Below, piece by piece: positions 45,869 through 56,021 of a stretch of 64,000 bases of DNA. Both the position numbers and the translations under genes were made by a program. Position 1 is the first letter of the stretch. Each line of letters opens with the position of its first letter. This DNA comes from Limnanthes douglasii subsp. nivea (taxonomy: Eukaryota; Streptophyta; Magnoliopsida; Brassicales; Limnanthaceae). The notes under the pieces were generated by a model that was not told where the DNA came from, searched no databases, and saw only the letters and a program-made list of their open reading frames with translations. The stretch is from positions 195,881,273 through 195,945,272 of the forward strand of contig JAUPFV010000002.1 of NCBI GenBank assembly GCA_036936605.1. Direction: 5' to 3'.

Positions 45869-46006
45869 CGTATTTTTATCCAATTATAGATAGGTAAACT
45901 ATATTAATGAAGCAACTTAACATTGTAATGTCTCAAACGTATTTTTATCCAATTATAGATAGGTAAACTATATTAATGAAGCAACTTAACATTGTAATGT
46001 CTCAAA
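45869..46006. repeat. 69-bp tandem duplication
   Basis: Two identical or near-identical 69-bp copies starting CGTATTTTTATCCAATTATA at 45869 and 45938 and ending TGTCTCAAA. Very recent duplication. Confidence 0.9.
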
Positions 46007-46176
46007 AATAATACGTCTAAGAGGATATATTTTTTTATGCACGATACAAGAAAGAAGAAGTTTGAAAAGACTAAATTTATATTTTAAATAACATCAACTA
46101 AAAGTTAATATATTAATGAGAACTAAATACTAAAAGAATCTAATTAAATAAATATATTATTTGGAACCATATTTAA

Positions 46177-46306
46177 TGAAAGAATTTAATTAGCTATTAG
46201 TGAAAAATAGAATTTAAAAGAATATTTTATTATATTTTTTATGAAAGAATTTAATTAGTTATTAGTGAAAAATAGAATTTAAAAGAATATTTTATTATAT
46301 TTTTTA
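46177..46306. repeat. 65-bp tandem duplication
   Basis: Two copies starting TGAAAGAATTTAATTAGYTA at 46177 and 46242, differing at only a few bases. Confidence 0.85.
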
Positions 46307-47319
46307 CCATTATATTATTATTATTATTATAATATATAAAAATTATATTGAGAATTGGATAAACTAAAAATTCTTAGAGGACCGAAATTTTCATATTTGT
46401 ATCTAAAATCGGATTAAACATTTGATCAGTTTAGGCAAAACAAATGCATGTCATAATAAGGGTCAAGCTATGTTAACCAAAATGTGATTTAAGTTTACCA
46501 AATTTTGAGTTTACCCAAAGTGGTATAAATATACCTATTTTTTTTATAAAAGTATCCTTTTAGGGATATATAAACTTTTTTTTAAATACATATAGTAACG
46601 TACCAAATTATATATATAGTATCTAAAATATAAGTATATTTAAACTTTAATAAATAAAATATCATATAAATTTAATAAATATATGGTAAGATAAAATTTT
46701 GTATATATATATAATATCTAAAATATAATTATATTTAAAAATTGATTAATAAAGTCTCATATAAATTAAAAATTCTTGTTTAGTGGGTCTTAGTTTGGTT
46801 AATTCTAATAAGTGTATCTAGAATATTAGATACAGTGTTAGTATCAAAAATATTATACACTTATTGGAATTATGAAAATATTTTGTATGTAACAAAAAAA
46901 AATTGATATATTTGATGTGACTCTTAAGAACTCACCCATAAATTTAATAAATATATAGTAACTTACAATTTTTTTATATATATAACATCTAAAATATAAT
47001 TATATTTAAATTTGAATTAATAAAATTTGATTAAAATTCAATAAATATATATACAATATGTAAAATATAATTATATTTAAAAAATAGTTTTAATTTATTA
47101 AATCGAATAAAAAATCAATGATTACAAATAATAAATATTGAGATCAATTTAATACATTTTTATTATTTTTTCAATATTGAAATCTTTACGATATCCATCG
47201 TATCATCCGAGCATATCAATTTGTTTTTAGAAAAACAAACTAAATAAGAAGATTTTTATTACTTAAACACGTTGAAATATGAGTTTGGAGGACAAAAAAG
47301 AAAAAATAAATTGTGGCCA

Positions 47320-47375
47320 TGAGGTTCAGAGGCTCTGAACCGATGGTACTGCCGGTACCATCGGTTCTGGGCAGA
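47320..47375. repeat. Palindromic core of 46.5-kb MULE
   Basis: GGTTCAGAGGCTCTGAACC is followed by ACCGATGGTAC..GTACCATCGGT, a palindrome that shares the GTACCATCGGT motif with the core of the 26.3-kb element. Confidence 0.8.
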
Positions 47376-47378
47376 ATG

Positions 47379-47383
<5 letters not shown>

Positions 47384-47455
<72 letters not shown>
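47384..47455. repeat. (AT)n microsatellite
   Basis: About 36 AT dinucleotides. The open frames that cross it are translated repeat, not genes. Confidence 0.95.
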
Positions 47456-47457
<2 letters not shown>

Positions 47458-47800
47458 AACTTTAGTTCGGGTTGATTCAGGTTTGATTTTGTCTTTTTTA
47501 TTAGAAAAAAATTAATTTTTTTAAAAATAGTTTGAATACTCTTAAAACCACTTTGAATGTTTAAGAATACTTTGAAGAACTTCACAAAATTGTAGTAATA
47601 TGAGTTTTGATTTACTAAATCAAAAGTATTTTTTGGTAAAGATAGTAAAATATGTTATTTTGTGATTTAGATATATTTATGATATACTTAGTTGTTGTTT
47701 TTTTCATTTAATATAGTTCCGTGATTAAATGGATGCTCGATGATATTTTTGCTATAAAAAAATCAAACCAAACAAAAATAAACTGGTTAAACTTAAACCA

Positions 47801-47804
<4 letters not shown>

Positions 47805-47851
<47 letters not shown>
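47805..47851. repeat. (TA)n microsatellite 2
   Basis: About 23 TA dinucleotides close to the right end of the non-autonomous MULE. Confidence 0.95.
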
Positions 47852-47853
<2 letters not shown>

Positions 47854-47884
47854 ATACCTATATATATATCATAGTTTTAGTTTA

Positions 47885-47991
47885 TACCTTCTGGCGTTGG
47901 TTTGCAGGCTATCGCGTCAGACTGAGGGTTTACCATGTGCGCATTCATTGCACTCTGAACAGCGGCTACGGGTTCCCTCCGAAAAAAAAAA
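47885..47991 (+). mobile_element. SINE-like retroposed insert with 14-bp TSD
   Basis: A 107-bp insert of higher GC content ends in an A-run of about 11-12 bases and is flanked by exact 14-bp repeats ATAGTTTTAGTTTA (47871-47884 and 47992-48005). Poly-A tail plus long TSD is the signature of L1-type retroposition. The body (CGTTGGTTTGCAGGCTATCG ... GGCTACGGGTTCCCTCCG) resembles the 3' part of a tRNA-derived plant SINE; no box A/B seen, so probably 5'-truncated. Confidence 0.75.
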
Positions 47992-48202
47992 ATAGTTTTA
48001 GTTTAAAGGTATAATAGACATTTCTATATTTTGGGTACTTTTTTTCAAAGTTTTGAAATGAGGTATTTAACGAAAATGGACAAAATGAAAAGGAAGTTGG
48101 GCTTGGCCCGCTTAACTCAATTCGGTTTACCCGGATCTAAACTCTTTCAGTCGAAGTGGAGAGACTTGTAGCCTAAACCCGGCTACCTGCGTCGACGCTA
48201 TC

Positions 48203-50459
48203 ATGCTCACCGTTGCAAAACGAGTCCAATCCTCAACCACATGTCTGCGTTCCACCTTCTTCCACCAGCTCCGGTTCGCAAGAACCGACGTCGGACCACC
48301 CCGGCGGCGCTCTAGACCGTCCAGCCTGCCTTCGAACAAGACGGAGGAGAAGTCAGAGTGGTGGCTCGTCGACGGCGAGATGCACGAGATAGGCGAGCAC
48401 GTGCCCCCGCGAGAGCGGTTCGTCATCCCCAGAGACAATATCCCGAACAAGCGCCGCAAGCAGCTTCGCGAGCAGTTCATGCGCCGTACTCGCCTTGTCC
48501 TCAAAGAATCGGTTTGTCGTTAGGGTTTCATTATTGCCTGTTTGGATGCCAAGTGAATTGGAAATGCTAAATAGATGATGAATTAATTGCTAACATGTGT
48601 CTTAGGGATGATAATAATTCTATTTGTATTATTATAATAATTATTGGGTATTGCAATGGTAGGAGCATGAGCCCTGGTGCAAAAAGTATATGGAGTTGTA
48701 TAATGAACTTAGAGAGAATTGGGAGAGGCTTTACTGGGATGATGGATACTCTAAAAAGCTGGGTCAGGATCACGCTAATTACGAGTCAGCAGAGGATGAT
48801 GATGAAGATTTTAATCCTTATAGGTTAGTGCTTGTGTTTGTTGTTTGATTCATTACTGTATACAGGTCCCTGATAAGTAATTTTTTCTTATGTTACAGGA
48901 CCCGGCGTCCCCAACAGGAGCAAATGAAGGTACAGAACTATATATTTTAAAATTATTTCGTTTTTAAGTGTATTTGCAAGTATCTGATTATACTTGAGAG
49001 TGTAATCTACTTGTAGGACCAGGTAGGGTTTGTGAGGAATAGGCAAGGTGAAACCTGGGAGAAGGTTAATCAGATTCGGGATAAGTTCGAATATGATAGA
49101 GAAAGAAGAATGAGGGAAAAAGGTAAAGTATATTTTCTTTCTTACTTTCTTGTAATGCTGAACTCGGCAAAAGAATCATCTTCATCCTTGTAGGCAGCTA
49201 AAATCTTAATCGACCCCTTGGACATGGTAAAGGCTTCTCGTATAGCTTACTGAATTAGCTCGTATCTCTCTAACTCTGATTTAGCTTGACATGCATAAAG
49301 TCTGCTGAACTTCGAATCATGAATCCTTGACGTATTTGATTTGAGTATATAGCTTGACACATGGTCCTAGTAAATTCTCTGCTCCTCCAGTTAACGAGAA
49401 AACAAACATTTTAGATAGAATAGACGGTCTTGCTCCGCATATGGACTGGTAAACAAAAGTAGTGAGTTTTAATTCATTAAGAGATCAATATCAACTATAA
49501 TTATATTCTAAGGCTATGTTAATGCTAGTTTTTTAGCAAAAGATAATTTTTTAGAATGAGCTGAAAGTAACTTGTTTGGGGTCTAACAAAAAAAGGCAAT
49601 TTAGGGTTAAAAACGATATTATAAAACGAAAAGGAGAACTAAGTTTTAAAGAACATATTTTGTATGTAAACAACTTCGTTTATAGCATAGGAGTTGGTAA
49701 AAAAAAGAGAGCAAAAATAATGAAAATTAAACAAGCCAAAAAAAGGTTTATTCTTTTAGCTTTAAATAATGAAAATATAGCTTTTTGCTTATTGATGTTC
49801 TTTTAAGCCAATAAGATATAAAATCTAGCTTATTCTAAAACAAATTAGTTGGAGCAATTAAACAATCTTATTGTGGAATATGAAAAGAAAGGCAAGGGAG
49901 AAAAAAATAACTTTCTAGCTTTGCTCATACAACTCTTGACTCTTAACTGTATGTATAAGAAAAACTTACTTTAATCTTCTTTGCCTAGAACTGAGAGAGT
50001 AGACTTAATTATTCCCAAGATAAAACTTAGGTTTTTTATGTGTGTACTCGCAGAATAGCCTTCTTAATTGGGTTGTGCCCTCCTACTCCTTTTCTTGGAT
50101 ACAAATGTAGGATTGAAGCTGAGTCTGTAAGGTTATCTCCATAATTATTTTACTAATCTTTGCCGTTAAGCTCAATGTTATTAAGCGAACAGGGATCTGT
50201 TATTCTCAGTAGGGTCAGGTATCCTGAAATCTGTAGATTGTGAAACTGATGTTATTTGATAGTTTATCATCTTAATATACATGTAACACGATGATGAGTT
50301 GCAAAGTTATGAGCTGAACCATCGTTCTCATAGTCTCTGTTGTTCTTATACTCTATCGCAGCATTTGCACCGATGAATGCAGGACCGGCCTTAGATCCCG
50401 CCAATGGTTCAAATGGTCAGATTCAGCCCTTTGACTCTGCTCGATACTTTAGGGACTGA
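48203..50459 (+). CDS. Conserved plant protein of unknown function, likely organelle-targeted
   Basis: Five exons (48203-48511, 48663-48823, 48899-48929, 49017-49122, 50362-50459) join in frame to 234 residues with GT-AG introns. The N-terminus is Ser/Thr/Arg-rich and poor in acidic residues (MLTVAKRVQSSTTCLRSTFF), typical of a mitochondrial presequence. The rest is highly charged: EWWLVDGEMHEIGEHVPPRE, NIPNKRRKQLREQFMRR, an aromatic-rich EHEPWCKKYMELYNELRENW block, an acidic SAEDDDEDFNPY stretch, and an Arg/Glu-rich region ending FDSARYFRD. I do not recognise the family with certainty; a mitochondrial ribosome or RNA-associated role would fit but is a guess. Intron 4 is long (1.24 kb) and AT-rich. 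Element C starts 460 bp downstream of the stop. Confidence 0.75.
49123..50361 (+). other. Long intron 4 of the 48.2-kb gene
   Basis: Starts GTAAAGTA and ends CTATCGCAG. It holds no gene; a 76-codon Lys-rich frame at 49576-49806 is AT-rich noise. Confidence 0.6.
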
Positions 50460-51055
50460 AGGCACAAGGTCTCCTCATTTAGTGAAATGTGAAACATGGA
50501 GAGGACAATTCTGATAGTGCTCTTCAGAGGATAGTTTCAGTAGGAAGTTCCTAGATGCATAAAAGGATTACTCATACCTTAGAGTTTATAAGTTTTGATG
50601 AATTTGTGTTATATGTATGTGTTTCCAAGATGCTTGTACGAAGTGCTTGGTAGGTGATTGTGATGTATCAGCTAGTAGTGCTTGTAAGAAATCTGATGAG
50701 GTGCAATAAAAATAATAATTTTGTTCACCTTTTTTACCATAGCAATGTTTCTCTTTATTATTACTATTTTATACTTTTAAATTATAAATATCTTGAGCTT
50801 CAAATGTGAGTATGGTTTTATTATATGCATTACAAATAAATTGATATAAATTGTGAAAAAAATTCAATATTTGGTAAAAATAATGGGTAATAAAAGAAAT
50901 CAATAACTTATAAACAATGGGAATTGCTAAAAAAACAGCCAAAATTACTCCGCTAAGTCGTTTGTTTCTGATTTTCAATATTTACAAAAATGCCACTAAC
51001 CAAAAAACCCTTGGAAGTCTAAATATTTACAAGTCATGCCATTTTAGAGAACCAA

Positions 51056-51073
51056 ACTACTCTATGAAGTTGC
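51056..51073 (+). promoter_or_regulatory. Element C subterminal motif before transposase
   Basis: ACTACTCTATGAAGTTGC, 100 bp upstream of the transposase ATG. Related copies stand before the other two genes (55034 and 58945) and in the TIR itself (AATTACTCCGCTAAGTCGTT). Confidence 0.55.
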
Positions 51074-51229
51074 AAACATAATTTCAAACTTCATCTTCTC
51101 CAAACCTACTAAAAATAGAAACTTAACAACCAACAAAACCTATTACTGAAAAAATTTCAAAACCTTTACAACATGGACGGAAAAGAGTCGGAAGCACTTC
51201 CCACGCAGAGCAGCATGGTCGCCGACGAG

Positions 51230-51531
51230 GTACATTGCATTTCCCTCTTTCATTTTCGCAAAAAAATATAGTTTATGGAAAATCCCGTATCTGGTGTTCG
51301 TCGCCACCCACTGGCGTGGATGACAGGCCGTACGCCATCCCGAAGGCGTGTAGCACCTTCCCTGCGCCACCCACTGGCGTGGGCGACCCTCTGTACGCCA
51401 CACGTGTGGCGTACTGTCTGTCTCCCACGCCATGGCGCAGGGAAGGTGCCACACGCCTTCGGGATGGCGAAATATGCTTCCCTTATCCGGAATGCGGTTT
51501 AATTTGTTTTTCTACTTCTTACGTATTGCAG
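51230..51531 (+). other. Transposase intron 1 of element C
   Basis: GTACAT at 51230 to TTGCAG at 51531, phase 0, containing the palindromic cluster 51285-51475. The long ORF that runs through it (from 51235) is therefore only partly real coding sequence. Confidence 0.65.
51285..51475. repeat. Element C palindromic repeat cluster 1
   Basis: About six hairpin units built on GCCAC..GTGGC, for example CGCCACCCACTGGCGTGG, GTACGCCACACGTGTGGCGT and CCACGCCATGGCGCAGGG. A larger inverted repeat pairs CATCCCGAAGGCGTG with CACGCCTTCGGGATG across the cluster. Confidence 0.85.
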
Positions 51532-54500
51532 GAGGTGAACGAATGTGATATTTCGCTTGTTTCGGACTACGTTCACCATTTCACCACTCACGACGAGTAT
51601 AGCTTAGAGTCGATGACCGAGTGGGTAAAACTTAGGGGGAAAATGTTGGGTTTTTCGATAAACGTAGCATCGAAGGAGGTAGGGAAGAGGGGGAGAACAC
51701 CGAGAGTGGATTATCGGTGCGAGCGATCCGGAATTTTCAAGTCGACCGTTAAAGAGTGCGACCGTAAGCGTAAGGCTACCGGTAGCAAAAAAATAAATTG
51801 CCCTTTTCATTTGGTGGGTAATCCGGTAAAAGGAGACGATAAGTGGGCTCTTAGTGTCCTTTCTAGGAAGCACAACCACGAACCGATCAAGTATGCCGAA
51901 GGACATTTGCAATGGTCCAAGTTAAAATGTAAGGAAAAAGAGCTCGTTGATATTTTGACGGTGAACGGGACAAGTCCGCGACAAATATTTGGTGCTTTGA
52001 AAAAGGCCGTCCGGAGAATGCTTCAAATATCCGTCACGTTTACAATCACCGTCAAAGAACTAGGATGGCTGAAAACGGCGGTCGATCCCAAATACAATGC
52101 TTGTTAGTTAAATTACAATTACACAAGTACAAGTATTGGGTACGGACGAGGAATGACGGTTCTAACGTCATAACCGATTTGTTTTTCGCAAATCCGCTTA
52201 GTATTGATTTACTACGGACCTTCCCACGGTTGCTAATCATGGATAGCACATATAAAGTTATTCGTTACGGGATGCCTTTGTTCGAAGTAGTCGGGGTAAC
52301 ATCGACCAACAAAACGTTTTGCATTGGTTTCACGTTTATGGTTAGTGAAAAACAAGACAACTACGAATGGTATTTGGGATGCTTGAAAGCGGTAATGGAG
52401 GAGAATGATTGTGAATTACCTTGTGTTATCGTTACGGACCGCGAACTAGCCTTGATGAATAGCATCGACAAATTATTCCCTAGCGCTAGTCACATGTTAT
52501 GCGAGTGGCATATCAACAAAAATGTTAGCGGGAGAACGAAAAAAATGTTTGAAGACGGAAATGTGGCTAAAAAAAATTTGGCGGCTTGGAACGACGTTGT
52601 TTCATCCGATACCGTTAAGGTTATGAACGAGAGGTTGGCTAAGATGCGGTCGATGTTCAAAGACCAAGATAAGGCGGTGGATTATGTGGTTGACTCGTGG
52701 ATTACGCCTTATAAAGAGAGGTTTGTTCACGCTTATACTAACAAGATCATGCATTTTAATAATCACACCTCTAATAGGGCCGAAAGCTCGCATGCTACAT
52801 TGAAAAAATATGTGGGGTCTAACCGATTGGATTTTGATGGATTTTGGGATAAAGTGCATAGTTTGTTAGTGATGCAACATTCTACTATTAAAGAATCGAT
52901 GGAGCTTAGCAAGTGCCGTCTAATTCACAAATTCCAAGATTTCAAACCGTTCAAATTTTTACGGGGGTACGTATCACCTATTGCATTGGCGATAGTATAC
53001 GATAACTATGTTGATAAAAGCGGCGGTGAAAAATCTATGTGCGTTTCCACCGATCGTATGATCCATGGTTTGTCGTGTTCGCACGACCTTGAGGGAATCC
53101 GAAGAGTGGACGGCCACGTACCTACTCGGATTATAGATGAGCATTGGAAGAAACTAGATATCGTTCCGCGAGTTAAACTCACCGGTGAAGAAGAAGTAAA
53201 ATTTAATTTCGCAAATCTAAATGCGAAACTTGAAGAGTTTGATGTTTACGAACAAAGCCATTGGCTCAAGAAATTTCAAAAAAAATTGGATCATTCGACT
53301 ACACTCTTTTGCGAACCCCTCGAGAAGGTTAAAACCCGCAGGTAGAACTCCCGGATGTGTTGGAACCCGTGGTCGTGGACGGGGTCGGGGTCGCATTAAG
53401 GGTAGCAAAGTCCAACGTGATTATTCTACGAAAAGGGATCCTTCGTATCACGAATACGTCGAACAAGAAATGTTTGAGTCCCACGATAGTGCCGAAACTC
53501 CACGAGTGGTAACACCCGCCGTTAGTATAGCGACTCTGGTCGGCACTCTCGGTAGCACCGCAAGAACGGTTGCCGCACATACTCCTACTAAGTCGGGAGC
53601 AAAACCGCCAAAAAATATAGCAAAACGGGTTCAATGCGTTGGTTTAGGCACTCCGGATGCGTCGAACCACATCAAGGCTATACCGTCATTCTCGGCTAAA
53701 CTATTCCCGACTAGATTGCCAAATGTTTTGGACTCGATATTTTCAAAAGACATACCTCAATATATGCGTCCTTTCATAAGCCGAATTACAAATGTAATGC
53801 CCGACGGTAATTGTGGTTTTAGAGTCATCACGCATGGTATGGTTGGTAACGAAAGTGGATGGCTAATGGTTAGAGAAGCCTTGGTTCACGAGCTAAAGAG
53901 CGATCAGGAGTTTTATAAACGGGTTGCATATTACGACGATGAAAGTGAAGTTGATAAGGAGATAAACCGGTTGACTTTTAATAAAGAGAATGCACCTTAC
54001 GCAAATTGGATGTCATTGCCTAGTTGCGGGAAACTAGTTGCTACTACATTCAATTGCGTTTTCTATTGCCTCGCTCCCGGTGGATGTACGACTTACCTAC
54101 CGGTGAAAAATGCACCGCCGAGCGATGGTTCTTTAAAGGAGATCAGCGTGGCATTCGTTAATAAAAACCATTTTGTTCACGTGAGTAAATAACTTTAACT
54201 TTCGCACGCATTAAATCATTTATTTTGTTAACGCGCATTGATATTGAACGGAAATTTGTAGGTTGAGTTGCTTAAAGGGTCACCCATAACGACTATAGAT
54301 CCTACGTGGATGAGATCGGCGAGAGAAGACGCTATTTCTTGGTCGATCCCTTTGCTAGATAGCGTCCGTGTCTTTTCAAGACTACAAAATCCCACACCGA
54401 TACATTCCGTTGAACATGATGATCCGATAGTGGACTTAACCAAAGATTTGATTTATTTTCAAATCGATTTTATTTTGTAATCGGTTATGTGTTGTACCCT

Positions 54501-54616
54501 TTTAACCATGTGTTGTACCCTTTTTGTTGTAAACTAACAATGTGTTGTACCTTTTTAACCATGTTCTCTTTAATGAATTTTTGTTTTTAAAAAAAAATTA
54601 TTTATTAAATTAGAAA

Positions 54617-54860
54617 TGTCGTCTACGCTAGGCGAATGGCGTAACTAACGCTGCCCAAGCCAACCGTTGGCGTCAGACTAGCTCCCTACGCCAACAGATG
54701 GCGTAGGCACCGTCCCCTATGACATTCGCCTGGCGTAGAAGACAATTCTGGAGCCTTTGTGCCAAATGAACAGAGGCTCAAAAAAAATAAGCCTATTGCC
54801 GCCACACGTTGGCGAAAAGGCCTATCCCTACGCCAATGAGTGGCGGCAATAAGGTAAACC
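54617..54860. repeat. Element C palindromic repeat cluster 2
   Basis: Units such as CTACGCCAACAGATGGCGTA, AGCCAACCGTTGGCGTCA and GCCACACGTTGGCG. Starts 137 bp after the transposase stop, equivalent to cluster 2 in element B. Confidence 0.8.
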
Positions 54861-55033
54861 TTTACAAAAAAATTCAATTCAACCCAAATCCTATTTTACT
54901 TAAACTTCATAATTTGTAAAAACCACGGTTGTAATGAGACGATTGTTTATCTGCGAAACAATAACACTTAATCTTCTTGATATGTCGATTGCAAAATAAA
55001 AATAACTCCAGCGAAAACTACAAACGAACGCCT

Positions 55034-55053
55034 AAATTACTCGGTGAAGTTGC
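55034..55053 (+). promoter_or_regulatory. Element C internal TIR-like motif before small gene
   Basis: AAATTACTCGGTGAAGTTGC, in plus orientation, followed by a TATATAA box at 55204-55210 and the ATG at 55286. It repeats the subterminal motif near both ends of the element. Confidence 0.6.
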
Positions 55054-55285
55054 GTAGATTATTAAATTCAACCAGGACCCACCTAAAACTCCAATCGGCA
55101 TGATAACTCCCGCAAAAAAAAAACCCGCCAACGTCGATAACTCCCGCCAAAAACTCCCGCGACAAAAATACCCGCCAACATTTTACTCCCGCCAACGCAA
55201 TACTATATAAACATGTCACAGAATACAATATTCATAATAAAAACAAAGAGTCCACTTAAGAAAAAAAACACAAACACTTTAACAG

Positions 55286-55663
55286 ATGGAGTTTACAGTT
55301 GATGAAGACTATCATATGCTTAAGGCGGTGAAGGTTGTCCGCCGAAAAATGGGGGAAGATGGTAGCGATGCTTTCTTCGACCGCCTGCTACGTCAGATGT
55401 ATTTCAACTATGGGCATTTAGGAGCAGGAGACGTTCAAGTGCGAAGTCGTGACGAAATCAAATCCAGGTACCACTTCATCCAACCGCTCTATGCTCTGCT
55501 TTTCCAACCAGCCAGAATTAAGATAGAAGCACCTTTAGTCTGGAACATGACGGTAGTAGACTACATCAGTAGAGATATGGTGTCGTATCTGGAGGATAGG
55601 ATTGCGGCAAGGAATGAGGGGGATGATTCGGATGACAATTTGGGATACGATTTCGACGACTGA
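55286..55663 (+). CDS. Element C Myb/SANT-like small protein, 125 aa
   Basis: Intact ORF MEFTVDEDYHMLKAV ... DDNLGYDFDD. It has the same length and architecture as 35934-36311 in element B: EDYHMLKAVKVVRRKMG (helix 1), FFDRLLRQMYFNYGHLG (helix 2), RSRDEIKSRYHFIQP (probable recognition helix), VWNMTVVDYISRDMVSYLED and an acidic tail. Being open in both elements while the large genes are broken suggests it was constrained, or simply is a small target. Likely nuclear DNA-binding accessory protein; the SANT assignment is by pattern only. Confidence 0.78.
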   Translation: MEFTVDEDYHMLKAVKVVRRKMGEDGSDAFFDRLLRQMYFNYGHLGAGDVQVRSRDEIKSRYHFIQPLYALLFQPARIKIEAPLVWNMTVVDYISRDMVSYLEDRIAARNEGDDSDDNLGYDFDD

Positions 55664-56021
55664 TCATTTCACTATTTCCGTGTTTGTGCCATCGAGTTTT
55701 TATGTTTATTAGTCTCTGTTTAAATTAAGTAAGTCCAGGATGTGTGTTATTTTAGATAGCACTACTAGTTCAATTATGTTTGCTATTGTGTTTGAATTAT
55801 GTTCAACTATGTTTCAATTACGTTTCAATCATGCTTGAACTTTCCTTCAATGTTCTATATTTTAAAAACAACCAAAACATCTAACCAATTGCCAAAATAC
55901 AGAAACATTAATTTCAAACTGAGTAAACCCATAGTATACGTGTTCTAAAAAACAAGCAAACCAGCAAACTAACCGACAACAGAATTAAAGTATCATACAA
56001 ACAGAAAATACATCATACTGT
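55664..56021. other. Convergent 3' spacer of element C
   Basis: AT-rich, with repeats of 'attatgttcaactatgtttcaatta' type near 55770-55840. No gene seen. Confidence 0.5.

Larger units (their letters stand above)
46460..47859. mobile_element. Second non-autonomous MULE, related to the 26.3-kb copy
   Basis: The left end GGGTCAAGCTATGTTAACC... plus AAATTTTGAGTTTACCCAAA and GTGGTATAA matches the right end of the 26.3-kb element in reverse. Internal minus-strand sequence around 47500-47700 matches 26410-26620 of that element. The right end is probably at a degraded TATATCCATACC (47850-47858). It is interrupted by two long AT microsatellites (47384-47455 and 47805-47851). No TSD was found. Confidence 0.6.
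51173..54480 (+). pseudogene. Element C transposase: FAR1-MULE-SWIM-OTU, two frameshifts
   Basis: Exons 51173-51229, 51532-54180 and 54262-54480. A one-base loss in an A-run near 52002 and a one-base gain near 53330 shift the frame and cancel, so the downstream phase is restored. Domains: FAR1/WRKY-GCM1 zinc region (YRCERSG...NCPFHLV...KHNHEP); MULE core with MDSTYKVIRYGMPL, IVTDRELALMNS and MLCEWHINKN; degenerate SWIM finger (MCVS...CSHDL, one Cys lost); basic TRGRGRGRGRIKGSK linker; OTU domain with an intact nucleophile motif DGNCGFR, NWMSLPSCGKLVATTFNC and NKNHFVHV carrying the probable catalytic His. Total about 975 codons. The fused OTU could deubiquitinate or process proteins; its role in transposition is unknown. 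Confidence 0.88.

Noticed and set aside
47259..48014. Long frames rich in Tyr-Ile across 47.3-48.0 kb on both strands
   Set aside because: They are translations of (AT)n microsatellites.
48127..48504. 125-codon minus-strand ORF
   Set aside because: Shadow of exon 1 of the 48.2-kb gene, which has consistent splice sites and a closing frame on the plus strand.
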